The notes under the pieces are model-generated. The model ran no database searches and was not told the DNA's origin. It was given only the letters and a program-made list of their open reading frames with translations. Positions 25,935-34,603 of a stretch of 64,000 nt of DNA are shown here, in pieces (position 1 is the first letter of the stretch; the number at the start of each line of letters is the position of its first letter). Position numbers and translations under genes: made by a program. Source of the stretch: Clostridia bacterium (GTDB lineage Bacteria; Bacillota; Clostridia; Oscillospirales; Butyricicoccaceae); the NCBI GenBank assembly GCA_029099685.1, contig JAQXOO010000027.1, forward strand, positions 1-64,000, written 5' to 3'.

Positions 25935-26525
25935 ATGGATACCTATGTCATCGCCACCAACAACGGGCACAAGCTGGAGGAGATCCGCGCCATTCTGGAA
26001 AACGACCGCAGGCGCTTCCTCTCCATGAAGGAGGCGGGCATCGCCACCGACCCGGAAGAGAACGGCAGCACCTTTGAGGAAAACGCCCTGATCAAGGCCC
26101 GGGCCGCCTGCAAAGCCTCCGGCCTGCCCGCTCTGGCGGACGATTCCGGGCTGGAGGTGGATTTCCTCCACGGCGAGCCGGGCATCCGCTCGGCCCGCTA
26201 CTGCCCCGGCTCCGACCAGGACCGGGTGGACTTCCTGCTGTCCAGGCTGAAGGACGTCCCCGCCCAACAGCGGGGGGCCCAGTTCGTCTCGGCCATCGCC
26301 TGTGTCTATCCGGACGGTACCGAGTTTGCCCTGCGGGGCGTGTGCCGCGGGGTGATCCTCACCGAAAACCACGGCCAGGGCGGCTTTGGCTACGACCCGG
26401 TGTTTTTTGTGCCGGAGGAGGGCCAGACCTTCGCCTCCATGCCCCAGACGCGGAAAAACGCCATTTCCCACCGGGCAAACGCTTTGCGCCTGACCCGCGA
26501 GGAACTGGAAAAGCGGGGCCTGTAA
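25935..26525 (+). CDS. rdgB: XTP/dITP diphosphatase (RdgB/HAM1)
   Basis: 196 residues. The start ATG at 25935 has AGAGGAGG six bases ahead and gives the family N-terminus TYVIATNNGHKLEEI. Further motifs are ALADDSGLEVD (catalytic aspartates), GIRSARYCPG, GGFGYDPVFFVPEEGQTFA and SHRANAL. It removes inosine and xanthosine triphosphates so they are not built into DNA or RNA. It is the last intact gene of the smc operon; the reading frame continues further upstream only as a shadow of rph. Confidence 0.95.
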   Translation: MDTYVIATNNGHKLEEIRAILENDRRRFLSMKEAGIATDPEENGSTFEENALIKARAACKASGLPALADDSGLEVDFLHGEPGIRSARYCPGSDQDRVDFLLSRLKDVPAQQRGAQFVSAIACVYPDGTEFALRGVCRGVILTENHGQGGFGYDPVFFVPEEGQTFASMPQTRKNAISHRANALRLTREELEKRGL

Positions 26526-26722
26526 TGACACAGCCAAACAGAGAACCTGCCATGAAACGGATCCTGTTGGGCATCGCCCCGGAAGCGTTCGCAGCTGTGA
26601 ACCTGCTGCTGTACCGTCTGTGAGAACGGGCAGGAACGTTCTTTAACCTGTGCCTGCTGCCCTCCTTGGACAAGGCGGCCGGCATCCATCGGGCGCTTAC
26701 CGGCACGCTCAAAAAAGAATAA
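26525..26722 (+). pseudogene. Small gene broken by an in-frame TGA
   Basis: The ATG at 26525 shares its A with the rdgB stop (TAATG), and a second ATG is at 26552. The frame reads through KRILLGIAPEAFAAVNLLLY to a TGA at 26621-26623, then continues open in the same frame (ERAGTFFNLCLLPSLDKAAG, ending LKKE) to a TAA at 26720-26722. Codon use on both sides of the TGA has the high-GC third positions of real genes here. The whole would be about 65 residues, weakly hydrophobic, of unknown function. Either the gene is decayed or only the first 32 residues are made. Confidence 0.45.
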
Positions 26723-26849
26723 GCCCTGTCACCCCGGGCTTGCCGGGGGTCCCGCGGTGTGCTTGCCGTGAGGCCCTTCCACCGCGCTTCCCGCCGCCCG
26801 GGATGACCAAGCATTGCAAAATAATATTGAAAAGAATAGAGGAAATACT

Positions 26850-27149
26850 ATGTTGACAAGCAAACAGCGGGCCTATCTGCGGGGCCTGGCCAACACCATC
26901 CCCGCTACCCAGCAGATCGGAAAGGACGGCGTCACCGAAAGCGTGGCCCAGCAGGCCGCGCTGGAGCTCAAGGCAAAGGAGCTCATCAAGATCCGGGTGC
27001 TGGAAAGCGCCCTGCTCACCGCCCGGGAGGCCAGCGAACTTCTGTGCGAAGCGCTGGAGGCGGAGCCCGTTCAATGCATCGGCTCCAAGCTGGTGCTGTA
27101 CAAGCCCAACCCCGAAAAGCCCGGCATCGTCCTCCCCCGGGAGAAATAA
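26850..27149 (+). CDS. yhbY: YhbY-family RNA-binding protein (CRM domain)
   Basis: 99 residues. A single CRM domain begins with LTSKQRAYLRGLANTI, followed by the GxxG-type loop IGKDGVTE and the helix VAQQAALELKAKELIKIRVL, here shortened to QQAALELKAKELIKIRVL. YhbY associates with the large ribosomal subunit precursor. The ATG at 26850 has AGAGGA ahead. The yhbY-nadD-yqeK-rsfS order that follows is the standard Firmicutes block; obg and the GTPase yqeH, often nearby, are not here. Confidence 0.9.
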   Translation: MLTSKQRAYLRGLANTIPATQQIGKDGVTESVAQQAALELKAKELIKIRVLESALLTAREASELLCEALEAEPVQCIGSKLVLYKPNPEKPGIVLPREK

Positions 27150-27150
27150 C

Positions 27151-27237
27151 ATGGGTAGAACAGTCCGAAAGGCCGGCATGGCCGGCAAGCTTCCGCCGCA
27201 AAGGCCCGCCGGAGGGATCTTCGCGGCCGCCCGGTGA
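27151..27237 (+). CDS. Possible 28-residue peptide coupled to nadD
   Basis: The ATG one base after the yhbY stop (27147-27149) has GGGAGA ahead, and its TGA at 27235-27237 overlaps the nadD GTG start (GTGA). The peptide begins MGRTVRKAGMAGKL and is basic. The nadD start itself has no ribosome site nearer than 17 bases, so translation of this frame could deliver ribosomes to nadD. It is not known as a protein family. Confidence 0.35.
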   Translation: MGRTVRKAGMAGKLPPQRPAGGIFAAAR

Positions 27238-28397
27238 GGCTGGCGGTTTACGGCGGCACCTTCAATCCGCCCCACCTGGGCCATATGGCCGCGGCGCAGG
27301 CCGTGGTCTCGGCGCTGGGGCTGGACAGGCTGCTGCTGATGCCCGCGGGCATCCCGCCCCACAAGACCCTGCCGGAAGGCTCCGCCACCTCTGTCCAGCG
27401 GCTGGAGATGTGCCGCATTGCCGCCGCCCAGATGGACCGGGTGGAGGCCTGCGGCCTGGAACTGGAGCGGCAGGGCCCCAGCTACACGGTGGACACCCTT
27501 TTGGAGCTGAAGGAACGCTGCCCCGGTGCGGAGCTTTGGATGGTGATGGGCACCGACATGGTGATGTCCTTTGACCGCTGGCGTGCGCCGGAGACCATCG
27601 CACGGCTGTGCCGCCTGGCGGTGGTGGCCCGGGACCGGCAGGACCGGCAGCGCATCCGGGAAAAGGCCGCCTGGCTGGAGGCCCATCTGGGCGCCTCCGT
27701 GGACATCGTGGACAATCCGGTGCTGCCCATCAGCTCCACCCAGGTGCGGGAGAGCCTGTCTCCCCGGCTGCTGCACCCCGCGGTGCTGGACTATATCCGG
27801 GAAAACCGGCTGTACCTGCCCCCGCTGGAGCGGCTGCGGCAGGAGGTGGCCGCCAGGGTCAGCCCCAAACGCATGGCCCACATTCTGGGCTGCGAGCGCA
27901 TGGCCGCCCAAATGGCCGCCCGGTACGGCACGGATGACTACGGTACCCGGGCCGCCGCCATCCTCCACGACTGCACCAAGGGCCTCAGCGAAAAAGAACA
28001 GTTGACCTTGTGCGAAAAGTGGAATATAATGTATGATTATGACGAGGGGGATTTTGCATCCCTGATCCACGCCGATACCGGCGCGGAGACCGCCCGGCGG
28101 GTGTTCAAAATGCCCCCGGACATCGTGGAGGCCATCCGCACCCATACCACCGGAGCCGTCTGTATGACCACGCTGCAAAAGATCCTTTATGTGGCCGATA
28201 TGTGTGAGGAGACCCGCAGCTGGCCCGGTGTGGAAGGCCTGCGGGCGCTGGCCCTCACCGACCTGGAAGCCGCCGTCACCTCTGCTATGGAGCGGACGGC
28301 CGCCTTTATCCGGGAGCAGGGGAGAGTGCCCTATTACAGGACGCTGGACGCCCTGAAAATCCGAAAATCTGCCGTGGAAACGGAGGAAACAATATGA
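27234..28397 (+). CDS. nadD: Fusion of nicotinate-nucleotide adenylyltransferase and YqeK HD phosphohydrolase
   Basis: 387 residues. Residues about 1-200 are NadD, with the nucleotidyltransferase motif YGGTFNPPHLGH and ISSTQVRES; it makes deamido-NAD from NaMN and ATP. Residues about 205-387 are a YqeK-type HD domain (MAHILGCERMAAQMA, AAILHDCTKGLSE, IHADTG, HTTGAVCMTTLQKILYVAD); YqeK proteins hydrolyse diadenosine tetraphosphate. In Bacillus these are two adjacent genes. The GTG start gives the normal NadD N-terminus but lacks a close ribosome site and overlaps a short upstream frame. It overlaps rsfS by four bases. Confidence 0.92.
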   Translation: MRLAVYGGTFNPPHLGHMAAAQAVVSALGLDRLLLMPAGIPPHKTLPEGSATSVQRLEMCRIAAAQMDRVEACGLELERQGPSYTVDTLLELKERCPGAELWMVMGTDMVMSFDRWRAPETIARLCRLAVVARDRQDRQRIREKAAWLEAHLGASVDIVDNPVLPISSTQVRESLSPRLLHPAVLDYIRENRLYLPPLERLRQEVAARVSPKRMAHILGCERMAAQMAARYGTDDYGTRAAAILHDCTKGLSEKEQLTLCEKWNIMYDYDEGDFASLIHADTGAETARRVFKMPPDIVEAIRTHTTGAVCMTTLQKILYVADMCEETRSWPGVEGLRALALTDLEAAVTSAMERTAAFIREQGRVPYYRTLDALKIRKSAVETEETI

Positions 28398-28768
28398 GCG
28401 AAAGCAAAGAGCTGATGGAAGCCATCGTCAGGACCGCCGACAGCAAAAAGGCCCGTGACATCGTGGTGATGAAGGTGGACGACAAGACCACCCTCACCGA
28501 TTACTTCGTCATCATGACCGGTACTTCCAGCACCCATATCCGCGCCCTGGGCGATGAGATCGAGGACAAGGTGAAGGAGACCCTGGGCGTTGTCCCCCAC
28601 CACCGTGAGGGCGTCACCTCCAACTGGGTGCTGGTGGACTACACCGGCGTGGTGGTGAACATCTTTCAGCAGGAGGCAAGGGAAATGTACGCCCTGGAGC
28701 GACTATGGGGCGACGGTACCCGGATCGACATTTCCAATCTCACTGTGAAAGAAGACGAAACAAAATGA
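28394..28768 (+). CDS. rsfS: Ribosome silencing factor RsfS
   Basis: 124 residues, the family length. Typical blocks are [31 protein letters not shown] and the C-terminal [20 protein letters not shown] and LERLWGD. RsfS binds L14 on the 50S subunit and blocks joining with 30S when nutrients are scarce. GGAGG precedes the ATG, which overlaps the nadD-yqeK stop. Its own stop overlaps the leuS start. Confidence 0.95.
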   Translation: MSESKELMEAIVRTADSKKARDIVVMKVDDKTTLTDYFVIMTGTSSTHIRALGDEIEDKVKETLGVVPHHREGVTSNWVLVDYTGVVVNIFQQEAREMYALERLWGDGTRIDISNLTVKEDETK

Positions 28769-31296
28769 AATACGAATTTAACCGCATCGAAAAGAAATGG
28801 CAGGCCAAGTGGGAGGAAGCCGGCGTGTTCCACGCCACCGATGACTACTCCAAGCCCAAGTTTTACGCCCTGGTGGAGTTCCCCTATCCCTCCGGAGCGG
28901 GCCTGCACGTGGGCCATCCCCGTTCTTACACCGCCCTGGACATCGTGGCCCGGAAAAAGCGGATGCAGGGCTACAATGTTCTGTATCCCATGGGCTGGGA
29001 CGCCTTCGGCCTGCCCGCCGAGAACTACGCCATCAAAAACCATGTGCATCCGGAAAAATTCACCCGGGCCAACATCGCCCACTTCAAAGAGCAGCTCACC
29101 TCTCTGGGCCTGAGCTTTGACTGGAGCCGTGAGGTGGCCACCATCGACCCGGACTATTACAAGTGGACCCAGTGGATCTTCCAGCAGCTCTTTAAAAAGG
29201 GCCTGGCTTATAAGGCTTCCATGCCGGTCAACTGGTGCACCAGCTGCAAGTGTGTTCTGGCCAACGAAGAGGTGGTCAACGGCGTCTGCGAGCGCTGCGG
29301 TGCCCCGGTGGTCCGCAAGGAAAAGAGCCAGTGGATGCTGGCCATCACCAAATACGCCCAGCGCCTCATTGACGACCTGGAAGATGTGGACTTTATCGAT
29401 CGGGTCAAGGTGCAGCAGACCAACTGGATCGGCCGGTCCGAGGGCGCGGAGGTCAACTTCACCGCCACCACCGGCGATACCCTTACCATCTTCACCACCC
29501 GTGCCGACACCCTGTTCGGCGTTACGTACATGGTCATGTCCCCGGAGCATCCCTATCTGAAGCAGTGGAAGGACCGCATCTCCAACTGGGACGCGGTGGA
29601 GGCCTATCAGCAGGCCGCCGCCCGGAAATCCGACTTCGAGCGCACCGAGATGGCCAAGGACAAGACCGGCGTCAAGCTGGAAGGCGTGGCCGCCATCAAC
29701 CCCGTCAACGGGAAGGAGATCCCCATCTTTGTCTCTGATTACGTGCTGATGGGCTATGGCACCGGCGCCATTATGGCCGTCCCCGGCCACGACGACCGGG
29801 ACTGGGAGTTCGCCAAAAAGTTCGGTCTGGACATCATCGAGGTGGTCTCCGGCGGCGACGTCACCAAGGCCGCCTTTACCTCCAAGGACGAAAACGCCGT
29901 CATGGTCAATTCCGACTTCCTCAACGGCATGACCGTTAAGGAAGCCATCCCCTACATGAAGGACTGGATCGAGGAAAAGGGCATCGGCCGCCGGAAGGTC
30001 AACTTCAAGCTCCGGGACTGGGTGTTCTCCCGCCAGCGCTACTGGGGTGAGCCCATCCCCCTGGTGTACTGCGAAAAGTGCGGCTGGGTGCCCGTTCCCG
30101 AGGAGGAACTGCCCCTGAAGCTGCCGGAGGTGGAGTCCTATGAGCCCACCGACAACGGCGAAAGCCCCCTGGCCAAGTGCACCGACTGGATCAACACCAC
30201 CTGCCCCTGCTGCGGCGGCCCTGCCCGGCGCGAGACCGACACCATGCCCCAGTGGGCCGGCTCCTCCTGGTATTTCCTGCGGTACTGCGATCCCCACAAT
30301 GACAAGGCTCTGGCCTCCAAGGAAGCGCTGGATTACTGGACGCCGGTGGACTGGTACAACGGCGGCATGGAGCACACCACCCTACACCTGCTCTACAGCC
30401 GCTTCTGGCACAAGTTCCTGTATGATATCGGCGTGGTGCCCACCGCCGAGCCCTATCAGAAGCGCACCAGCCACGGCATGATCCTGGGCCTGAACCCCCG
30501 CTGTTATGACAATATGAGCGACGGGGACAAGGAAAAGCTGCTGGCCCAGTACGGGGACGAGGCCGCCGCCCGCCGCCATCTGGTGGAAGAATACGGCGAG
30601 ATGAGCGAGCATCCCATCGTCAAGATGTCCAAGTCCTTGAACAACGTGGTCAACCCCGACGACATCGTGGCGGAATACGGCGCCGACACCATGCGCCTGT
30701 ACGAGATGTTCCTGGGCGATTTTGAAAAGGCCGCCCCCTGGGACCCCAAGGCCATCAAGGGCTGCAAGCGATTCCTGGACCGGGTGTGGAACCTGTCTGA
30801 AAACCTGGCGGAGGGCGACACCCTCACTCCCGCCAACGAGGCCGCCCTCCACAAGACCCTGAAGAAGGTGGGCGAGGACGCCGACAACCTCAAGGCCAAC
30901 ACCGCCATCGCCGCCATGATGGGCCTGCTGAACCAGCTGGAAAAGAACGGCTGCAACAAGGCGGAGTTCAAGATGTTCATCACCATGCTCAACCCCTTCG
31001 CCCCCCACATCACTGAGGAGCTGAATGAGATGCTGTTCGGCGGCGGGATGCTGGCCCAGGCCCAGTGGCCCAGCTATGACGAGAGCAAGACGGTGGACGC
31101 CGCCCTGGAGATCGCCGTCCAGGTCAACGGAAAGGTGCGGTCCGTCATCACCATCTCCGCCGATGCCGATGAAAAGTCCATTGAGGAGCAGGCGCTGGCA
31201 GACGCAAAGATCCAGAGTGCCCTGCAGGGGATGAAGGTGGTCAAGGCCATTGTTATTAAAAAGAAAATCGTGAATTTTGTGGCGAAACCGCAGTAA
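28765..31296 (+). CDS. leuS: Leucyl-tRNA synthetase
   Basis: 843 residues, bacterial type. Class I signature HVGH is at 48-51, in [12 protein letters not shown] zinc-ribbon-like [13 protein letters not shown] lies near 155. An inserted editing domain has [20 protein letters not shown], here quoted as [23 protein letters not shown] is canonical in [15 protein letters not shown]. The C-terminal anticodon-binding and small appended domains are complete. The start at 28765 overlaps the rsfS stop (ATGA). No T-box leader lies upstream, so control is through the yhbY operon. Confidence 0.96.
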   Translation: MKYEFNRIEKKWQAKWEEAGVFHATDDYSKPKFYALVEFPYPSGAGLHVGHPRSYTALDIVARKKRMQGYNVLYPMGWDAFGLPAENYAIKNHVHPEKFTRANIAHFKEQLTSLGLSFDWSREVATIDPDYYKWTQWIFQQLFKKGLAYKASMPVNWCTSCKCVLANEEVVNGVCERCGAPVVRKEKSQWMLAITKYAQRLIDDLEDVDFIDRVKVQQTNWIGRSEGAEVNFTATTGDTLTIFTTRADTLFGVTYMVMSPEHPYLKQWKDRISNWDAVEAYQQAAARKSDFERTEMAKDKTGVKLEGVAAINPVNGKEIPIFVSDYVLMGYGTGAIMAVPGHDDRDWEFAKKFGLDIIEVVSGGDVTKAAFTSKDENAVMVNSDFLNGMTVKEAIPYMKDWIEEKGIGRRKVNFKLRDWVFSRQRYWGEPIPLVYCEKCGWVPVPEEELPLKLPEVESYEPTDNGESPLAKCTDWINTTCPCCGGPARRETDTMPQWAGSSWYFLRYCDPHNDKALASKEALDYWTPVDWYNGGMEHTTLHLLYSRFWHKFLYDIGVVPTAEPYQKRTSHGMILGLNPRCYDNMSDGDKEKLLAQYGDEAAARRHLVEEYGEMSEHPIVKMSKSLNNVVNPDDIVAEYGADTMRLYEMFLGDFEKAAPWDPKAIKGCKRFLDRVWNLSENLAEGDTLTPANEAALHKTLKKVGEDADNLKANTAIAAMMGLLNQLEKNGCNKAEFKMFITMLNPFAPHITEELNEMLFGGGMLAQAQWPSYDESKTVDAALEIAVQVNGKVRSVITISADADEKSIEEQALADAKIQSALQGMKVVKAIVIKKKIVNFVAKPQ

Positions 31297-31301
31297 ATCA
31301 C

Positions 31302-31330
31302 TTGACAAAAGGGACTTGCCTGGATATAAT
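31302..31330 (+). promoter_or_regulatory. Full-consensus sigma-A promoter for rpsU
   Basis: TTGACA at 31302-31307 and TATAAT at 31325-31330 with a 17-base spacer, all perfect, right after the leuS stop. Confidence 0.9.
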
Positions 31331-31384
31331 AACTATGTGATGCGTGTCATCATTTGTGTTTGTTCATGGAGGGAGGGAAATGAA

Positions 31385-31567
31385 ATGTCTGAGATCCGTG
31401 TGAAGCCGGATGAGTCTTTGGACAACGCTCTGCGCCGCTTTAAGCGTTCCTGCGCTAAGTCCGGTGTGCTTTCCGAACTCCGTAAGCGTGAGTGCTATGA
31501 GAGCCCCAGCGTCAAGCGCCGCAAGAAGAGTGAGGCCGCCCGCGCCAAGAAAAAAATGTATCGCTAA
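31385..31567 (+). CDS. rpsU: 30S ribosomal protein S21
   Basis: 60 residues, highly basic, with the S21 pattern [20 protein letters not shown], the middle [20 protein letters not shown] and a Lys/Arg-rich tail. GGAGGGAGGG lies ahead of the ATG at 31385. S21 helps base-pairing of mRNA with the anti-Shine-Dalgarno sequence. It forms a single-gene unit between a perfect promoter and a terminator; the usual Firmicutes partner yqeY is missing. Confidence 0.96.
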   Translation: MSEIRVKPDESLDNALRRFKRSCAKSGVLSELRKRECYESPSVKRRKKSEAARAKKKMYR

Positions 31568-31583
31568 ACGATGATTTTTAAGG

Positions 31584-31613
31584 CACCGCAGAACCGTCTG
31601 CGGTGTCTTTTTT
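31584..31613 (+). terminator. Intrinsic terminator after rpsU
   Basis: CACCGCAGA at 31584-31592 pairs with TCTGCGGTG at 31597-31605 around ACCG, followed by TCTTTTTT. Confidence 0.85.
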
Positions 31614-31708
31614 CCAATCTGCGTGACCATCCGCGCCCTGGTTTACAGGGTGTTTGGGGCGGGAAGCCTGCTTCGGTGGTCCGGCCCGTGTTTCAAAGGA
31701 GGAAACCC

Positions 31709-32287
31709 ATGAAAAAAGTCTTTTTCGGCGTATTGCTGGCCATGGCTGACCTGGCCCGCTGGGTGATGCTGCTCATGCTGTTCCTGCCCTTCGGCGCAAA
31801 GGTGTCGGTGGTGTTCAGCTTTGTGGGCGGCCTGTGCCAGGCCTTGGGCTATTGGTTCATCATGCGGGGCGCAGAGGAGCTGCCCCAGACGCAGTTCTGG
31901 CATTATGCCGGCTGGTTCTCTAAGCTTCTGTGCGGCTATACCGCCGCCGTCACCATTCTGCAGTTCGTGCAGCAGATGGGTCTGTTTACCCTGCATCTTC
32001 CGTCGCTGGTGTCCAACATTTTGTTCTATATCACCGATCTGGGCAGCTTCTTTGTAATGTATTTCTGCGTGCTGGGGGTCCGGGACCTGCAGCACATCGC
32101 CCGACGGGACCTGTTTGCCGACCGGATCTACCAGTGCTTCGCCATCTGGGTGGTGGTGCGGCTGCTGGCCAGCCTTATCACCGGATGGCTGTATCTGGTG
32201 GCCATCGCCGCTTATGTTCTTATGCTGGTTTATTACGGCAAGGCGGCCTGGGCCTATGACCGGCGGGATCCCTATCAGCCCTTTTAA
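31709..32287 (+). CDS. Integral membrane protein of unknown function
   Basis: 192 residues from the ATG at 31709, which has AAAGGAGG ahead. Five or so membrane helices are visible: about 5-27, 35-52, 70-92, 100-125 and 145-180. The family is not recognised, and there are no catalytic motifs; short loops suggest a channel-like, chaperone or small permease role. The next gene encodes a membrane-bound regulator, but a 116-base gap with an inverted repeat separates them. No clear promoter lies in front. Confidence 0.7.
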   Translation: MKKVFFGVLLAMADLARWVMLLMLFLPFGAKVSVVFSFVGGLCQALGYWFIMRGAEELPQTQFWHYAGWFSKLLCGYTAAVTILQFVQQMGLFTLHLPSLVSNILFYITDLGSFFVMYFCVLGVRDLQHIARRDLFADRIYQCFAIWVVVRLLASLITGWLYLVAIAAYVLMLVYYGKAAWAYDRRDPYQPF

Positions 32288-32320
32288 GGCGCGGAAAGCT
32301 GCCTTTTGCCCCGGTTCTCC

Positions 32321-32373
32321 GCTGCGTAGAGGAAATTTCCCTGCTGTTGGGTGGCTTTTTTCCTCTGCGTGCG
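32321..32373. repeat. Inverted repeat with nested palindrome ahead of the XRE-type regulator
   Basis: CGTAGAGGAAA at 32325-32335 is complementary (one G-T pair) to TTTCCTCTGCG at 32359-32369, and pairing can extend two to four bases outward. GGAAATTTCC at 32331-32340 is itself a perfect 10-base palindrome. No U-tract follows, so it is not a typical terminator. It ends some 16 bases before the ribosome site of the regulator gene, a natural place for an operator or mRNA structure. Confidence 0.45.
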
Positions 32374-32403
32374 GCAGAATGGCGGCAGAAAGGAGCGATG
32401 TAT

Positions 32404-33381
32404 ATGCATGAAGCTGTGGATGCCGCCCGCACGGGCGCGTTTCTCTGTACCCTGCGAAAAGCCCGGGGCATGACCCAGGAACAGGTGGCGGAGGCGTTAT
32501 GTGTTTCCAACAAGACCATTTCCAAGTGGGAGTCGGGGGCGGGACTGCCGGATATCACCATCCTGCCCGACCTGGCGGAGTTTTACGGCGTTACCGCCGA
32601 CGATCTTCTGGCCGGGCAAAGGCTGCAAAGCGCGGAGCGGACTGCAGGGACCAGACAGAAGCACCGGGCGCGGCTGTACCGCCGGGCGGAGTTTCGGCTG
32701 ACGGTTCTGGGTCTGTGCATGGCCGTGCTGCCCCTGTGCGCCCTGCTGCTGGGCAGTCTGTTTTCTGGGCTGTATGACAGCACGGTTTTGGGCCTGCGGG
32801 GCGTGGCGCTGCTGACGGCCCTGTTTTCCCTGCTGGCGGTGCTGGGGCTGAACTACGGCGGGCTGCAGCTGCGGGAAGGCCTGGCGGACCTGGAGGACCC
32901 GGACGGGGGCCTGCTGTCCCGGCTGGAGCTGCGGCAGAAGCGTTTTTTGGCGCTGACGCTGGCGGCGGTGTGCGGCTGCTGTTGGCAGCTGCTGGGGAGC
33001 CATCCCCAATATTTTTTGGCGGTGACCGGCCTGTCCGGCGCTGAAGGGAGACTGGGGGCCAGCCTGTTGGACGGGACCCGGTGCGGATCGCTGCTGCTGG
33101 CGCTGCTGGCCGTTTTTCTGGTGCTGGGCCGCCGTCAGCCGGACCTGCTGGGCCAGGGCGGCAGAAGGCTGTTTGCAGTGGAATACGGCCTGTGCTGGCT
33201 GGCGGTGCTGGTGCCTGTGGCGCTGGCCGTCCGCGCGGCGTTTTTTGTCCGCAGGCTGCAGGCCCTGACCGACGCCGCCTGGATGCTGGTGTACTACGCG
33301 TCCAGGGCCTTTTTGCCCCTGCTGTTGGTGCTGCTGGCCAGTTTTACCGGCTACATTCTGCTGAAAAAAGAAGAGATCTGA
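32404..33381 (+). CDS. Membrane-bound XRE-family transcriptional regulator
   Basis: 325 residues. Residues about 8-65 form a Cro/CI-type helix-turn-helix (FLCTLRKARGMTQEQVAEAL, CVSNKTISKWESGAGLPDI, FYGVTADDLLAG). The rest is hydrophobic with about seven membrane segments from residue 95 on (VLGLCMAVLPLCALLLGSLF and so on). It therefore binds DNA at the membrane face, as known for several Firmicutes regulators that respond to envelope stress; the signal and targets are unknown. The ATG at 32404 is eight bases from AAAGGAG; the ATG at 32398 is too close to it. Confidence 0.78.
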   Translation: MHEAVDAARTGAFLCTLRKARGMTQEQVAEALCVSNKTISKWESGAGLPDITILPDLAEFYGVTADDLLAGQRLQSAERTAGTRQKHRARLYRRAEFRLTVLGLCMAVLPLCALLLGSLFSGLYDSTVLGLRGVALLTALFSLLAVLGLNYGGLQLREGLADLEDPDGGLLSRLELRQKRFLALTLAAVCGCCWQLLGSHPQYFLAVTGLSGAEGRLGASLLDGTRCGSLLLALLAVFLVLGRRQPDLLGQGGRRLFAVEYGLCWLAVLVPVALAVRAAFFVRRLQALTDAAWMLVYYASRAFLPLLLVLLASFTGYILLKKEEI

Positions 33382-33382
33382 G

Positions 33383-33409
33383 AAAAAGCGGCCTTCGGGC
33401 CGCTTTTTT
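33383..33409. terminator. Strong intrinsic terminator after the membrane regulator
   Basis: AAAAAGCGGCC at 33383-33393 pairs with GGCCGCTTTTT at 33398-33408 around the stable TTCG loop, with T-rich sequence after it and A-rich sequence before it. Confidence 0.9.
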
Positions 33410-33411
33410 CG

Positions 33412-33440
33412 TTGACATTTTGGGAAATCTGCGCTAAAAT
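33412..33440 (+). promoter_or_regulatory. Sigma-A promoter for the GyrI-like/kinase pair
   Basis: TTGACA at 33412-33417 and TAAAAT at 33435-33440, 17 bases apart, 33 bases before the start codon. Confidence 0.8.
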
Positions 33441-33472
33441 AGAACAAAAGTTCGATAATCTGAGGTGGAATC

Positions 33473-34108
33473 ATGGCCTTTGATTTTAAAAAGGAGTATA
33501 AGGAATTCTATCTGCCCAAAAACCAGCCGGAGATCGTCACGGTCCCGCCCATGACCTATGTGGCCGTCCGGGGACGGGGCGACCCCAATGAGGAGGGCGG
33601 CGCCTACAAGGCGGCCATCGGCGTGCTGTACGCCGTGGCCTATACCATCAAAATGAGCAAGCTGGGGGACCGGCGCATTGAGGGCTATTTCGACTTTGTG
33701 GTGCCGCCGCTGGAGGGCTTTTGGCGGCAGGAGGGTGTTCAGGGGGTGGATTACTCTAACAAGACCGCCTTTCAGTGGATCTCCTGTATCCGCCTGCCTC
33801 AGTTCGTCACCCGGGACGAGCTTGCCTGGGCGGCGGAGGAGGCCGCCCGGAAAAAGAAGCTGGACTGTTCCGCCGCGGAACTGCTCACTGTTGACGAGGG
33901 CCTGTGCGTTCAGATGATGCACCACGGCCCTTATGATGACGAGCCCGCCTCGGTGGCGCGGATGGATGCCTTTTTGGCCCTGCAGGGCTATGAAAACGAT
34001 TTTGAGAGCGGCCGGCAGCACCATGAGATTTACCTGTCCGACGCCCGCAAGGTGTCCCCCGACAAGTGGAAGACCGTCATCCGCCACCCCATCCGGAAGA
34101 AGGCCTGA
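33473..34108 (+). CDS. GyrI-like small-molecule-binding protein
   Basis: 211 residues. It resembles stand-alone GyrI-like (SOUL/effector-binding fold) proteins: an N-terminal FDFKKEYKEFYLPKNQPEIV with VPPMTYVAVRGRGDPN, a central KLGDRRIEGYFDFVVPPLEG and the C-terminal QMMHHGPYDDEPASVARMDAF, ending LSDARKVSPDKWKTVIRHPI. Such domains bind hydrophobic drugs or dyes, and some have hydrolase activity. It carries no DNA-binding domain. AGGTGG is ahead of the ATG. The stop is directly followed by the ATG of a P-loop kinase gene, so the two are cotranslated. Confidence 0.8.
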   Translation: MAFDFKKEYKEFYLPKNQPEIVTVPPMTYVAVRGRGDPNEEGGAYKAAIGVLYAVAYTIKMSKLGDRRIEGYFDFVVPPLEGFWRQEGVQGVDYSNKTAFQWISCIRLPQFVTRDELAWAAEEAARKKKLDCSAAELLTVDEGLCVQMMHHGPYDDEPASVARMDAFLALQGYENDFESGRQHHEIYLSDARKVSPDKWKTVIRHPIRKKA

Positions 34109-34603
34109 ATGAAGCGCCTGTATGTGATCGGCGGCCCCATGGGCGTGGGCAAGACCGCCGTGTCCAGGGCGCTGCAGCAGCGGCTGCCCAATTGCGTCTT
34201 TCTGGACGGTGACTGGTGCTGGGATATGCGCCCTTTTTACGTCACCGACGAGACAAAGGCCATGGTGCTGGACAACATCTGCCACCTGCTGGGCAATTTT
34301 TTGCAGTGCAGCGTCTGTGACAATGTGGTCTTTTGCTGGGTGATACACCGGCAGGAGATCCTGGACGGGCTGCTCTCCCGGCTGACCCTGCGGGATGTGG
34401 AACTGCATCTGATCTCCCTCACCGCCGCGCCCGAGGCGCTGGAGGAGCGTTTGCAAAAAGACATCGAGGCCGGCCTGCGCAAGCCCGACGTCATCGGCCG
34501 CAGCCTGTCCTATCTGCCGTTGTATGAGTCGCTGAACACCCAAAAGCTGGACACCACCGGCAAAACGGTGGAGGAGGTCTGCGAAAGCTTGCTCGTGTTG
34601 TAA
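34109..34603 (+). CDS. Small P-loop nucleotide/sugar kinase-like protein
   Basis: 164 residues. Walker A GGPMGVGKTA is at residues 8-17, the typical start of a small ATP-dependent kinase. LDGDWCWDMRPF supplies acidic residues in the second position, and LTAAPEALEERLQKDIEAG resembles the lid and base-binding region of shikimate-, gluconate- or chloramphenicol-kinase-like proteins. The substrate is unknown. The gene starts immediately after the GyrI-like gene, so a joint job (for example handling a drug or metabolite) is an inference. Confidence 0.7.
   Translation: MKRLYVIGGPMGVGKTAVSRALQQRLPNCVFLDGDWCWDMRPFYVTDETKAMVLDNICHLLGNFLQCSVCDNVVFCWVIHRQEILDGLLSRLTLRDVELHLISLTAAPEALEERLQKDIEAGLRKPDVIGRSLSYLPLYESLNTQKLDTTGKTVEEVCESLLVL

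Noticed and set aside
26525..26722. Selenocysteine read-through at the in-frame TGA
   Set aside because: A small stem (GAACG/CGTTC) lies right after the TGA, but it is too close and too weak for a bacterial SECIS. No redox motif surrounds the codon, and no selenoprotein family matches.
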